NCBI RefSeq assembly: GCF_005519465.1
Contig: NZ_CP027858.1
Span: forward strand, 6,001,001-6,065,000
Reading direction: 5' to 3'
DNA length: 64,000 nucleotides
Source: Streptomyces clavuligerus
GTDB lineage: Bacteria; Actinomycetota; Actinomycetes; Streptomycetales; Streptomycetaceae
Below, piece after piece: positions 8,501 through 16,909 of this stretch. The notes below the pieces were generated by a model. It did no database searches and had not been told where the DNA came from. It saw nothing but the letters and a program-made list of their open reading frames with translations. The first letter of the stretch is position 1; each line of letters begins with the position of its first letter. A program made the position numbers and the translations under genes.

Positions 8501-9552
8501 TCGCCGAGCTGGCGCATCTCGACGACGGCACCGGCGTCTCCGCCCGCGCCGCGCTGCTGGAGCGCCGGGTGCGGCTGCTCGCTCGGGCCGCCGGGGCCGT
8601 CCGGGAGGCGGACACCGCCGCGCGGCGGCTGAAGGTGGCCGACGACCGGCTCGCCTCCGCCGTGTTCGACGCGGACCTCGGCACCCCGTCGGCCGCCGCC
8701 GACGCGTTGCTCCCCGCCGCCGCGCTGCGCGACGTCCAGTCCCGCGTCGACGCCTGGCGCACCGAGGCCGCGGCGGTCGCCGACCGGCTCGACGAGCCCG
8801 GGACCCGGGCCGCGGGGGAGCGTCCCCCCGTCGACTCCGCCGCCGCCCGCACCGGGTACGACAGGGCCGAACGTGCCCTGCGCGAGGCTGTGTCCGCGCT
8901 CGACTCCGCCCGTGAGCGCCGTGCCGAGCTGGCGCGGCTCTCCGCGCGGGCCGTCACCGCCGTGCGGGGGCTCGGCCCGCTGCGCGAGGAGTACGACCGG
9001 GTCGCCCGGCTCGCGGGGCTCACCGCGGGCACCTCCGCCGACAACGAGCGCAGGATGCGGCTGGAGTCGTACGTCCTGGCGGCCCGGCTCGAACAGGTCG
9101 CCGCCGCCGCGTCCGTACGGCTGCGGCGCATGTCGTCCGGCCGCTTTACCCTGGTCCACTCCGATGCCCGCTCCGGCGGCAGACGTTCGGGCCTCGGGCT
9201 CCATGTCGTGGACGCCTGGACCGGGGCCGAGCGGGACACGGCGACCCTCTCCGGCGGCGAGACCTTCTTCGCCTCGCTGGCGTTGGCGCTGGGCCTCGCC
9301 GACGTGGTCACCGAAGAGGCCGGGGGCGTACGGCTCGACACCCTCTTCGTCGACGAGGGCTTCGGCAGCCTGGACGAGCAGACCCTCGACGAGGTCATCG
9401 ACGTCCTCGACGCGCTGCGCGAACGGGACCGCTGCGTCGGCATCGTCAGCCATGTCGCCGACCTCCGACGCCGTGTTCCCACCCGGCTGGAGGTGGTCAA
9501 GGCACGGGGGGGCTCCACGGTCCGGCTGCACACCGCCCCGCTGGACGGCTGA
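5533..9552 (+). CDS. sbcC: Exonuclease SbcCD subunit C with a long zinc-hook insert
   Basis: 1339 residues; Streptomyces SbcC is usually nearer 1000. It is the Rad50-like SMC ATPase partner of SbcD. Walker A GATGAGKT is at residues 35-42, the ABC signature LSGGE starts at about 1239, and Walker B TLFVDEGFG lies around 1271-1279. The coiled-coil arms are interrupted by the zinc hook CTVCG (Cys518, Cys521). The oddity lies between the hook and the return coil, which resumes near residue 917 (DPTVRELEAL): about 335 residues (577-910) of Gly/Ala/Pro/Val/Ser/Thr-rich low-complexity sequence with internal repeats. The frame and codon bias are unbroken, so it is not a frameshift artefact. Confidence 0.95.
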   Translation: MRLHRLTVTAFGPFGATQEIDFDALSGAGIFLLHGATGAGKTSVLDAVCFALYGAVPGARQSPGTSLRSDHAPAGTPTEVLLDLTVGGRRLEIRRRPAQPRPKKNGRGVTTERAQSQLREYDAEQGAWRALSRSHQEIGEEITQLVGMSREQFCQVVLLPQGDFARFLRSDAEARARLLGRLFDTGRFAAVEERLAERRRTAEGRVRTADEGLLAIAHRMEQAAGAAADDWPPPRQQPGDPGLADAVLEWAAVARAGAAERRDIAEGALTAAEHRQRAAREALESAQEEERLQRRYEDARRRRAVLEDRRPEYEELCDRLDRARRAERVAPALRLRDDAAREHTVAGTAYEEARALLPAELREAGAEQLAAAEARLRQDLGGLEAALRAERRSEEITRERAALDRQARADEEILQDAEGWLAGWEALRHGHQERIAAAQDAATRAEHLAGRLDPARRRLRAARERDRLAVLGVTAEEGLRTARDRAGRAREQWLDLKERRLLGIAAELAAELAPGRPCTVCGSAEHPEPARPTDGSVTAAQEDSAYDHYTRADAAKATAERELAVLTEALTTARTQARSVSPPTGTSSSPANGTGGPDRSPATAAPASGASGASGSGTAVVTPGTGPAGPVAAGAAARAGGGESGRLPGPVDSGRARGADAVGGAVAGGPANGSDTAGGFRVPVAAAGGGAGGVPVATDGVGGPDTSGVRTGGPGRFPGAGKPDRLSGGPACGAAGPAGPGSSVVPVAAAGEGPEGMDAAGGFRVPVADAGAGGAPVPTDGVGGPGGTAGPVGAGAGAGEAGPFGVVGGGSGGADGEPSATGESVPAPSGGDRAVGGSVGGGVPGRAQGAGGSVAPMVAGGGAAGAAGRVSGTGGDGAENGSVDGGRSAGGRGAPRDAPVAVDGAVPRARGAGEEYDPTVRELEALVVRLEEEYGRAHRTAGGGHSAREALDRAEREHRERLADRQETERRVAARTSRREALDREQGALLAELAHLDDGTGVSARAALLERRVRLLARAAGAVREADTAARRLKVADDRLASAVFDADLGTPSAAADALLPAAALRDVQSRVDAWRTEAAAVADRLDEPGTRAAGERPPVDSAAARTGYDRAERALREAVSALDSARERRAELARLSARAVTAVRGLGPLREEYDRVARLAGLTAGTSADNERRMRLESYVLAARLEQVAAAASVRLRRMSSGRFTLVHSDARSGGRRSGLGLHVVDAWTGAERDTATLSGGETFFASLALALGLADVVTEEAGGVRLDTLFVDEGFGSLDEQTLDEVIDVLDALRERDRCVGIVSHVADLRRRVPTRLEVVKARGGSTVRLHTAPLDG
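7261..8262 (+). repeat. Low-complexity coding insert in the SbcC arm
   Basis: It encodes residues 577-910 of SbcC. Imperfect repeats recur: AGGFRVPVA (around 7555-7590 and 7810-7840), TDGVGGP (around 7625-7645 and 7865-7885) and many GxGG/PxGA steps. It contains almost no Leu, Lys or aromatic residues, unlike the coiled coil on both sides. Predicted disordered. Confidence 0.85.
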
Positions 9553-9566
9553 CCCGGGGGACGGGG

Positions 9567-9625
9567 CTGTCCGGCCACGGCGCACCCGGACAGTCCGGCC
9601 CGGCGGCCCTCCCCGGCGGGCCGCC
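9567..9625 (+). terminator. Tandem hairpins after sbcC
   Basis: There are two perfect 8-bp stems: ctgtccgg/ccggacag (9567-9574, 9586-9593), then ggcggccc/gggccgcc (9602-9609, 9618-9625) followed by gaaaaa. They lie between the sbcC stop and the next gene and fit a transcription terminator. Confidence 0.6.
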
Positions 9626-9671
9626 GAAAAACATGTGACAGCCACTCACCCCTCGGCCATCATGGGCTCCC

Positions 9672-10523
9672 ATGCCCAAGCTGCCGCATCCCGAAGCCGC
9701 CTCCCTGCGCCGCGACCCCCTTCCGCTGCGGGGCCGTACCGCCCTGGTCACCGGCGCCAGCCGGCGCGGGGGCATCGGCTACGCGGTGGCCCGCCGCCTC
9801 GCCGCCCATGGCGCGAGCGTCTATCTGCACCACCATGTCCCCCATGACGAGGCCAAGCCGTGGGGCGCCGACCCGGAGGGCCCCGAAGCGGTGGCCGCCG
9901 GGGTGCGGGCCGCCCTCGGCGACCCCTCGGCCCGGGTCTGCCACGGCCCCGGTGACCTCTCCACCGCCGCCGCCCCCGCCGAGCTGATCGCCACCGCGAC
10001 CCGCGCACTCGGCGGACGGCTCGACATCCTGGTCGCCAACCACGCCCTCAGCGGCTTCGACGGCACCCTCCTGGAGATCGACGCGGAGAAGCTCGACGCC
10101 CACTGGGCCATCGACACCCGCGCGGTGCTGCTGCTGATCCAGACCTTCGCCCGGCAGCGGGCCGCGCTTCCGGCGCGTACTCCCGGCGGCCGGGTCGTCA
10201 TGATGACCTCGGGCCAGGACATCGCGGGCGGCATGCCGGGGGAGCTGGCGTACGCGCTGGCCAAGGGGGCGCTGGCCTCGGTCACCCGCTCCCTGTCGAC
10301 CACACTCGCCGAGCTGGCCGTCACCGTGAACACCGTCAACCCCGGTCCGGTGGACACGGACTACATGGAGGGCGAGGAGTACCAGGCTGTCGCGGACCTC
10401 TTCCCCGCGGGCCGCTGGGGCATGCCCGACGACCCGGCCCGGCTGATCGCCTGGCTGGCGACGGACGAGGCGGAGTGGATCACCGGTCAGGTCATCGACT
10501 CCGAGGGCGGCTTCCGCCGCTGA
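9672..10523 (+). CDS. SDR family oxidoreductase (3-oxoacyl-ACP reductase-like)
   Basis: 283 residues of the classical short-chain dehydrogenase/reductase fold, NAD(P)-dependent. The cofactor loop is TGASRRGGIG at 27-36, with a longer turn than the standard TGxxxGxG. The catalytic set is Ser180, Tyr194 and Lys198 (YALAK), and LVANHAL matches the NNAG position with changes. The C-terminus QVIDSEGGFRR is typical. The substrate cannot be assigned: the next gene is convergent, so there is no operon context. Confidence 0.9.
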   Translation: MPKLPHPEAASLRRDPLPLRGRTALVTGASRRGGIGYAVARRLAAHGASVYLHHHVPHDEAKPWGADPEGPEAVAAGVRAALGDPSARVCHGPGDLSTAAAPAELIATATRALGGRLDILVANHALSGFDGTLLEIDAEKLDAHWAIDTRAVLLLIQTFARQRAALPARTPGGRVVMMTSGQDIAGGMPGELAYALAKGALASVTRSLSTTLAELAVTVNTVNPGPVDTDYMEGEEYQAVADLFPAGRWGMPDDPARLIAWLATDEAEWITGQVIDSEGGFRR

Positions 10524-10557
10524 GCCACGGCGCCCTGGGCCCCGCCGCTCCCGGCCG

Positions 10558-10585
10558 CGCCCCCGGTCGCCACCGACCGGGGGCG
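10558..10585. terminator. Bidirectional terminator between the SDR and DUF885 genes
   Basis: A perfect 11-bp stem cgcccccggtc/gaccgggggcg with a 6-nt loop lies between two convergent genes. Confidence 0.8.
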
Positions 10586-10607
10586 GTGCTCTGCCCCCGT
10601 CCGGCGG

Positions 10608-12290
10608 TCACAGCCGGGACAACTCGTCCACCAGGTCGTCCAGGCCCAGCGAGCCCTGGGACAGCGCCGCCATGTGCCACGCCTTCGCGTCGAACGCGTC
10701 GCCGTGCGCCGCGCGGGCTTTCTCCCGTCCCAGCAGCCACGCCCGTTCACCCAGCTTGTAGCCGATCGCCTGGGCGGGCATCGAGAGATAACGGGTCAAC
10801 TCGCTCGCCACATACGCCGCGGGCCGTCCGCTGTGCAGGCCGAAGAACTCCTCGGCCAGCTCGGGCGTCCAGGACTCGCCCGGCCGGAACGGCGAGTCCG
10901 CCGGGATCTCCAGCCCCAGATGCATCCCGATGTCCACGATCACCCGGCAGGCACGCATCATCTGCGCGTCCAGATAGCCCAGCCGCTGCTCGGGGTCGGG
11001 CAGGAAGCCCAGCTCGTCCATGAGCCGTTCGGCGTAGAGGGCCCACCCCTCCACATTGGCGCTGACCTTCCCGAGGGTGGCCTGGTAGCGGGAGAGCCGG
11101 TCGGCGACATGGACCCACTGCGCGATCTGGAGATGGTGTCCGGGGACGCCCTCGTGGTACCAGGTCGACACCAGGTCGTACACGGGGAAGCGGGTGGCCC
11201 CCATCGTCGGCAGCCAGGTCAGCCCGGGGCGGGAGAAGTCCTCCGAGGGGCCGGTGTAGTAGGGCGCCGCCGCGCTGCCGGGCGGGGCGATACGGGACTC
11301 CACCCGCCGCACCCGCTCGGCGAGTTCGAAGTGGGTGCCGTCCAGCGTCTCGATCGCCTCGTCCATGAGCCCCTGGAGCCAGTCGCGCACCTCGTCGACG
11401 CCCTCGATGTGCCGGCCGTGCTCGTCGAGGTGGGCCAGCGCCTCCCAGGGGCCCGCCCCGGGGAGGATCTTGCCGGCCTCGGTCCGCATCTCGGCGAGCA
11501 GCCGGTGGTACTCCGACCAGCCGTACGCGTACGCCTCGTCCAGGTCCAGTTCGGTGCCGTTGAAGAAGCGCGCCCAGCGGGCGTACCGCTCCCGGCCCAC
11601 GGTGTCCGGCGCGTCCGCGACGGCGGGCAGATACACGTCCCGCATCCAGTCGCGCAGCACGGTGAGCGCGCCGGTGGCGAGGTCCGCGGCGGCGTCGAGC
11701 CGGTCGCGGAGCGCGTCCGGGCCCGCCGCCACGAACTGCCCGAACCAACTCCGGTCCGTGCCGATCCACTCCGTCATCTGCCCGATGTTGGTCCGCGTCG
11801 CCCGGGGGCCGCCGAGGAGCCCGCGCTCCAGCCCCAGGGCGAGCGAGGACCGGTAGCCCTCCAGCGCGGCGGGCACGGCGCGCAGCCGCCGGTCCACGGC
11901 CGCCCAGTCCTCCTCGGTCCGGGTGGGCATCACCGAGAACGACTCCCGCACCGAGTGCACCGGCGAGCGCAGATTGCTCACCGCGCGCAGCTTCTCTCCC
12001 GTGTCGTGGATGGCGAGTTCCGCCGTCAGCCGCTCACGCAGCAGCCGGGCACAGCGCCGCTCGACGTCGCTCTCGGCGCCCGGCTGCTTCTCGGCGTCGT
12101 CGAGCCGGGCGAGGGTCTCCCGGGCGAGCGCCGCGCGGGCCGCGTCCCCGGCGGGCGAGTAGTCGGGGAGGAAAGGGCTGCTCTCCTTGACACCCAGATA
12201 GGTGCCGAACGTCGGGTCGAGTGCGATGACGGCGTCGACATGGGCGTCGGCGACCTCACGGGGCAGCGGGCTATTGGGGGTTACTGACAT
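10608..12290 (-). CDS. DUF885 family protein (putative metallopeptidase)
   Basis: 560 residues, full family length. ATG 12290 is preferred over GTG 12308 because a GAGG lies 8 bases upstream of it. The key motif is YHEGVPGHHLQ near residue 378, an HExxxxHH-type zinc signature shared with M32/DUF885 peptidases; a downstream Glu-rich helix (EGWALYAERLMDELG) supplies the expected third ligand region. No signal peptide is seen, so it is probably cytosolic. A peptidase role is inferred from the fold only. Confidence 0.9.
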   Translation of the reverse strand: MSVTPNSPLPREVADAHVDAVIALDPTFGTYLGVKESSPFLPDYSPAGDAARAALARETLARLDDAEKQPGAESDVERRCARLLRERLTAELAIHDTGEKLRAVSNLRSPVHSVRESFSVMPTRTEEDWAAVDRRLRAVPAALEGYRSSLALGLERGLLGGPRATRTNIGQMTEWIGTDRSWFGQFVAAGPDALRDRLDAAADLATGALTVLRDWMRDVYLPAVADAPDTVGRERYARWARFFNGTELDLDEAYAYGWSEYHRLLAEMRTEAGKILPGAGPWEALAHLDEHGRHIEGVDEVRDWLQGLMDEAIETLDGTHFELAERVRRVESRIAPPGSAAAPYYTGPSEDFSRPGLTWLPTMGATRFPVYDLVSTWYHEGVPGHHLQIAQWVHVADRLSRYQATLGKVSANVEGWALYAERLMDELGFLPDPEQRLGYLDAQMMRACRVIVDIGMHLGLEIPADSPFRPGESWTPELAEEFFGLHSGRPAAYVASELTRYLSMPAQAIGYKLGERAWLLGREKARAAHGDAFDAKAWHMAALSQGSLGLDDLVDELSRL

Positions 12291-12489
12291 GCACACATCC
12301 TCAAGCACGGGACTGCGTCATGTCATCATCGTCCGCCGCGCCCCTCGTCCGCCGCAGTGCCGCTTTCGCCGTGGCCGGATCACCGCCGGTGCGACGCGTG
12401 CTCCGCGCGGCCGGACGGGAGGCGCGACGGGCGGGCGGGTGACGGCGCGCCCCGGCGGCCGGGGGCGCGGCGCCGCTCCGTGCGGGCCC

Positions 12490-13956
12490 TCAGCGCTCCG
12501 CCCGCTCCCTGGCCTGATTCCGACCGGGGTCCGCTCCGTCCAGGGCCGCCGTGAGCACCAGCGTGCCCTCCTCGACCTGGAGGTCGAGCGGCAGCCGCAG
12601 CCCGCGCATCGCCGCGACCATGCCGGTGTTGGACGCCTGGGTCACCGCGTAGACGCTTCCGCTCCCGGACTCCCGGGCCAGCGCCACCAGCCGGGTCAGC
12701 AGCTCGGAGCCGATGCCCCGGCGCTGCCAGGCGTCCTCCACGAGCAGGGCCACCTCGCTCTCGTCCCCGTCCCAGAGCAGATGGCCGAGGGCGACCAGCC
12801 GTCCCGAGCCGGTCCGCACGGCGAGTGTGCGGCCGAACCGGGGGCTCAGCAGATGGTCGAGATAGCGGTCCGCGTCGGCGACGGGGCCGTGGTAGCGCTG
12901 CCGCAGGGTCCGCTCCGAGCAGCGGCCGTGCAGGGCCCTGGCGGCCTCGGTGTCCCGCTGGTCGGCCCGGCCGACCGTGATCTCCTCGCCCTTCGGCAGG
13001 GTGAGCACGTCCCGGCCCGGCGGCACCCGGTGGCCGAGCCGGGCGTCCAACTCCAGCAGCGCCCGGGCGCGGGCGAACTCGGTCGGGGTGAAGGGGAGCT
13101 GCGGGCGCTCCACCTCGATCGCGCCGCCGCGCGGGTCGCGGAACCGCAGCACGGTCCCGTCCTGTGTGCCCTCCGGGGGCGGCAGCTCGGCGGGGGGCCG
13201 TCCGCCGGGGGCGGGCGCGGGGCGGTGGTGGACGGTGCAGCGGCCGAGGAGATGGCGCAGGGCGAGCGGCAGTTCGGCCGCGTCCAGCGCGGTGCGGGAG
13301 GCGAGGCCCAGCACCCGGGTGGGGGTGTCCACCAGGTCGTGGGCGTCGGCGCGCTCGATCCAGGTGTCGCTGCCGCCCGCCGCCGCGACCTTCGCGGTCA
13401 GCTGCCGGGGCGGCAGCGCCGCGGGTGCCCGCAGCAGGAACTCGTCGACGGTGCCCTCGGCGAGCGGATGGGTCTGCAGGGTGAGGATGTCGACCCGGAG
13501 GGAGGCCAGCGCCGCGCAGAGCGCGGCGAGGCTGCCCGGCTCGTCGCGCACGGTGGTGCGCATCCGCCACAGCGCCGTCCCGCCGCCCGGGGCGGCCTCC
13601 TCCCCGGGGCCTCGTGGCCGCTGGGCCTCTCCGCCGGTGTGCTGCGGGCGGCCGGTCGCGGTGGCGCCGGTCGTGTCGGTGGTGTCGATGATGTGCGCCG
13701 TATCGTTCGGAGGGGCGTGACCCGGGCGATGTGCCCACCAGGTGTGGAAGGCGGCGGTCGCGGCGAGGGTCGCGGCCGAGACGACGAGGAGCACCGGACC
13801 GTCCGGCCCCCGTACGATCAGCTTGGCCACCGTGTCGGCGACCACCACCGCCGTGAACACGGCCGCCAGCTCGACGAGGTCCCGCCGCCAGTGGTGGCGG
13901 CGGGCGCTCCGCGAGGACGGGGCGGACGAGGATGCTGTCGAGGTCGTCTGTGTCAT
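12490..13956 (-). CDS. Membrane-anchored ACT domain - GNAT acetyltransferase fusion
   Basis: 488 residues from ATG 13956. Two hydrophobic segments (about 27-47 and 53-73) precede a disordered linker, an ACT-like ligand-binding domain (RTTVRDEPGSLAALCAALASLRVDILTLQ, about 131-165) and a C-terminal GNAT domain (about 350-460) with acetyl-CoA motif A in VEDAWQRRGIGSELL. The family suggests amino-acid-controlled acetylation of a protein or small molecule. In actinobacteria ACT-GNAT proteins can be lysine acetyltransferases controlled by amino acids, but those lack this membrane leader. A 21-bp palindrome lies 30-50 bp upstream. Confidence 0.85.
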   Translation of the reverse strand: MTQTTSTASSSAPSSRSARRHHWRRDLVELAAVFTAVVVADTVAKLIVRGPDGPVLLVVSAATLAATAAFHTWWAHRPGHAPPNDTAHIIDTTDTTGATATGRPQHTGGEAQRPRGPGEEAAPGGGTALWRMRTTVRDEPGSLAALCAALASLRVDILTLQTHPLAEGTVDEFLLRAPAALPPRQLTAKVAAAGGSDTWIERADAHDLVDTPTRVLGLASRTALDAAELPLALRHLLGRCTVHHRPAPAPGGRPPAELPPPEGTQDGTVLRFRDPRGGAIEVERPQLPFTPTEFARARALLELDARLGHRVPPGRDVLTLPKGEEITVGRADQRDTEAARALHGRCSERTLRQRYHGPVADADRYLDHLLSPRFGRTLAVRTGSGRLVALGHLLWDGDESEVALLVEDAWQRRGIGSELLTRLVALARESGSGSVYAVTQASNTGMVAAMRGLRLPLDLQVEEGTLVLTAALDGADPGRNQARERAER

Positions 13957-13985
13957 GACAGCACTCTCGCCGAACCGTGTTGCAC

Positions 13986-14006
13986 GGTCACAAACGTATT
14001 GTGACC
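13986..14006. promoter_or_regulatory. Perfect 21-bp palindrome upstream of the ACT-GNAT gene
   Basis: GGTCACAA (13986-13993), a 5-bp centre, then TTGTGACC (13999-14006). It lies between the start of the ACT-GNAT gene and the stop of the gene upstream, where an operator would be expected. The local base composition is clearly less GC-rich than the surroundings. Confidence 0.6.
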
Positions 14007-14032
14007 GATGGGTTAAGCACATATCTGGGCCC

Positions 14033-16909
14033 CTATGCACTCTTTTTAGCCGTTCCTGGCGGAGATTGTTCCCTCCCCCCGTCTGCGGGGCCCGCCTCAT
14101 GGCGGCGCACCGCCGTCAGCAGCCGGGCCGCCTGCGCCACCCGTATCGACGAGCCTCCCCGCCCGGCCAGTTCCCCCAGCCCCGGAAGCAGCTCCGGCAG
14201 GGACGCCGGGGGCCGCGCCACGGCCGGGCCGGAGCGCTCCGCGCAATCGGCCGCCACCTCCAGGACCTCGCCGAGCGACCGCGCCACCGGCACCGCCCCG
14301 AGCAGCGCGGGCAGCGCGGCGGCCAGCACCGCCCAGGTCGTCGTATACGCGCCGGTCGCCGCCGCGGTGCGGGCGGCGTCCGCGAGCCGGTTGGGCTTGA
14401 GCGCGCCGTTCCGGAACATCGTGCCCAGCCGCCCGCCCAGCAGGACCGGATCGAGCTGGCCCCGGGCGGCCAGCACCAGCAGCGCGTCCACCGCGCCCAG
14501 CCGGGCCCCGGAGTCCGGCGCGTCCAGCCCCAGCGCCACGGCCCGGTGCAGCTCCGGCCCCGCGGGCCCGTCCCCCTCGCCCTCCGCGAGCCGGGCCAGC
14601 GCGCTCGTCATGTTCTGCCAGTCCAAGCGGTCGGCGTACTGGTCCACCAGGTGCTCCATGAAGACGCGCAGCCAGGACGCCACCGCCTCCCGGTGGTGCG
14701 GCAGGGCCGTCGTCCACAGCGGCGCCACCTGCTCCAGCGACAGATACCAGCCGGCGCAGCTGTGGCTGTGGGTGTGCGCGGGGTCGGGGCGCTGCGCCAG
14801 CCAGCGGAACGGGCCCGGCAGTGCCCGCTGGGCGGCGGTCCGCTGCCGGACGCGGCCGGTCAGCGCCCGGGCCGTGCGCGCGGTCAGCCCGAGCAGCCCG
14901 CCCCCGGTGGACTCCGCGCCCCGAGCCGGGTCCTCCCCGGTGCCCTCCGGCGCGTCCTGGGGCCCGGCCGGGTCCGACAGGTCCACCGGTGCCGGGTGCG
15001 TCAGCGCGGGCAGCTCCGGCGCGGTCCCCTCCAGCCAGGCGGCGAGCCGGTCGCCCTCCTCCGTCCCGAGGAGGGCCGCCTCCCGTGCCACGGGGCCGCC
15101 CGTGCCCGGCGCGACCCGCAGCAGGGCCTGGGTGAAGTCCACCGGCCCCGGGTCGGCACCGAGCCGCTGGTACTCCCGCAACCGCTCCAGCAGCACCTCG
15201 GCGTCCAGCGCCCCCGTCTCCCAGGTCGGTGTCGCGAGCAGCAGCGGCGGCCTCTCCGTCCGGATCAGCCACGCGGCCTCCGCGATCCGGGCCGTGATCA
15301 CGCCGCACATCCCCCCGACCGCGCAGACCCCCGGGCCGGTGCTCCGCCGGTGTATCCGCCGCACCACCTCGGTCGGCACCACGTCGGCCACCGTGGCCAC
15401 CAGCAGCTCCAGACCGGCCGACACCCGTGCCATCCGGCGGCTGACATAGCGGCTGTCGTGGTCCGGTCCGAACCACCACTGTCCCGCGAAGGTCTCCCGC
15501 ATCGCTTCGGCCAGCCGCTCCCGGTCCGTGTGGGCCAGCCGCACCAGGGCGTCCAGCGTCCGTTCGAAGGCGATCCGGTCCGGGTCCCTGTCGTCCCGGT
15601 CCATCACGGCGACCAGGTCCGCCGTGAACTCCCCGACGGAGTCCGGCGGCCCGGGGACCGCGCGCCGCGCGGGCACCGGGGGCAGCGTCTCCTCGGCGCC
15701 CGGCTCCGGGCCGTCCTCGGGCAGGAGGGAGCCGAAGAGCCCGGCCGCCGTCTCCCGGTGCGCCGGGCCGAGCAGGGCGGCGGCCTCGGCCAGCTCCTGG
15801 CGCACCCCGGCGTCCACGTCCGGCAGATGACGGGCCACCAGCTTCAGCGCGCGGTCCTGCACCCCGGTGTCCGCGTGCCCGAAGGCGTCTCCCGCGGCGC
15901 GCAGCAGCGTGGCCACGGCGGCGGCGTCCCCGGCCTTCGCCCGTGCCCTGACGGTCCTGCCCAGCAGGGTGAGCTGGGTGCGCACCAGGGTCTTCTCGCT
16001 CCGGAAGAAGACCGCGCCCGAGGTCTGGGCGAAGTCGTGCTCCGACAGCGTGCCCCGCTCGGCCAGCGCCCCCAGCACCCCCTGGGCATGGGCGGCCACC
16101 GGGCCCGTGCCGTCGGCGGCCATGCCCATCCAGTCGGGAATCCGGGCGCTCTCCTCCTCCGGCGTGAGCGCGAGGGCCCGCAGCACGGCGCGGAAGAACT
16201 TCAGCTCCTGGGGCCTGCCGCCGCGCAGCAGCCGGGAGACACAGGCGTCCACGATCACCGGGCGTTCGACCGCGTCCGACACCGAGAGCCGTGCCAGCGC
16301 CTGCGGCCAGTGCTGGGGGCCGTCCTCCTCCGCCGACCACAGCAGCTCCCCGGGCAGCTCGGGCAGTTCGAAGAGCCGGGGCGCCAGCACGTCCACCGCC
16401 GGTTCCCGGTCCAGGTGACGCAACAGCTCGCGGTGGCGGTGCACATGGACGGCCCAGCCGCGGACGCAGGGGTCGTCCGTGGGCACGGGGCGGCCCGAGA
16501 GTGCCACCAGCTCCCGGATCAGGGGGTAGTCGTCAGCGCCGGTCGAGGCGCGGGCGGCGAGCCGGTGGGCGAGATCGCCGAGCCAGTCGGGGTCCCGGCC
16601 CGCCAGCGCCGCCAGCACGGCGGGCAGGACCGGCGCGTCCCCCGGGCCCCGGGACATCCGCAGATCCCGCGCCCCGATCCAGCCCGCCGCCGCGGCGGCA
16701 CCCGGGTGGCAGCCCGCCCCGGCGACCAGCAGCGCGGTGGAGATCCGGCCCCGGGTCCGCCACTCCTCCCAGCCCCAGCCGCGCAGCTCGGTGCGCAGCG
16801 CCTTCAGCTCCGGCAGCAGCTCCTTGCGCTCGGCCGCGGTCAGCGGGGCCAGCTCCGTGGCCACCTCCCGGAAAGCACCCCGGCGCACGGTGTCGAGAAT
16901 CGCGTTCAC
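14033..16909 (-). CDS. Large HEAT-like helical protein of unknown function (DUF6493-like), SWIM partner
   Basis: 958 residues from GTG 16909, which overlaps the stop of the SWIM gene (GTGA, 16906-16909). The sequence is almost wholly alpha-helical with recurring Leu/Ala-rich pairs (QLTLLGRTVRARAKAGDAAAV, GVQDRALKLVARHLPDVDAGV), suggesting an ARM/HEAT-type solenoid. No catalytic motif is visible. I believe it belongs to the actinobacterial DUF6493 group often found next to SWIM zinc-finger genes, but this is from memory. The tight coupling says the two proteins act together. Confidence 0.8.
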   Translation of the reverse strand: MNAILDTVRRGAFREVATELAPLTAAERKELLPELKALRTELRGWGWEEWRTRGRISTALLVAGAGCHPGAAAAAGWIGARDLRMSRGPGDAPVLPAVLAALAGRDPDWLGDLAHRLAARASTGADDYPLIRELVALSGRPVPTDDPCVRGWAVHVHRHRELLRHLDREPAVDVLAPRLFELPELPGELLWSAEEDGPQHWPQALARLSVSDAVERPVIVDACVSRLLRGGRPQELKFFRAVLRALALTPEEESARIPDWMGMAADGTGPVAAHAQGVLGALAERGTLSEHDFAQTSGAVFFRSEKTLVRTQLTLLGRTVRARAKAGDAAAVATLLRAAGDAFGHADTGVQDRALKLVARHLPDVDAGVRQELAEAAALLGPAHRETAAGLFGSLLPEDGPEPGAEETLPPVPARRAVPGPPDSVGEFTADLVAVMDRDDRDPDRIAFERTLDALVRLAHTDRERLAEAMRETFAGQWWFGPDHDSRYVSRRMARVSAGLELLVATVADVVPTEVVRRIHRRSTGPGVCAVGGMCGVITARIAEAAWLIRTERPPLLLATPTWETGALDAEVLLERLREYQRLGADPGPVDFTQALLRVAPGTGGPVAREAALLGTEEGDRLAAWLEGTAPELPALTHPAPVDLSDPAGPQDAPEGTGEDPARGAESTGGGLLGLTARTARALTGRVRQRTAAQRALPGPFRWLAQRPDPAHTHSHSCAGWYLSLEQVAPLWTTALPHHREAVASWLRVFMEHLVDQYADRLDWQNMTSALARLAEGEGDGPAGPELHRAVALGLDAPDSGARLGAVDALLVLAARGQLDPVLLGGRLGTMFRNGALKPNRLADAARTAAATGAYTTTWAVLAAALPALLGAVPVARSLGEVLEVAADCAERSGPAVARPPASLPELLPGLGELAGRGGSSIRVAQAARLLTAVRRHEAGPADGGREQSPPGTAKKSA

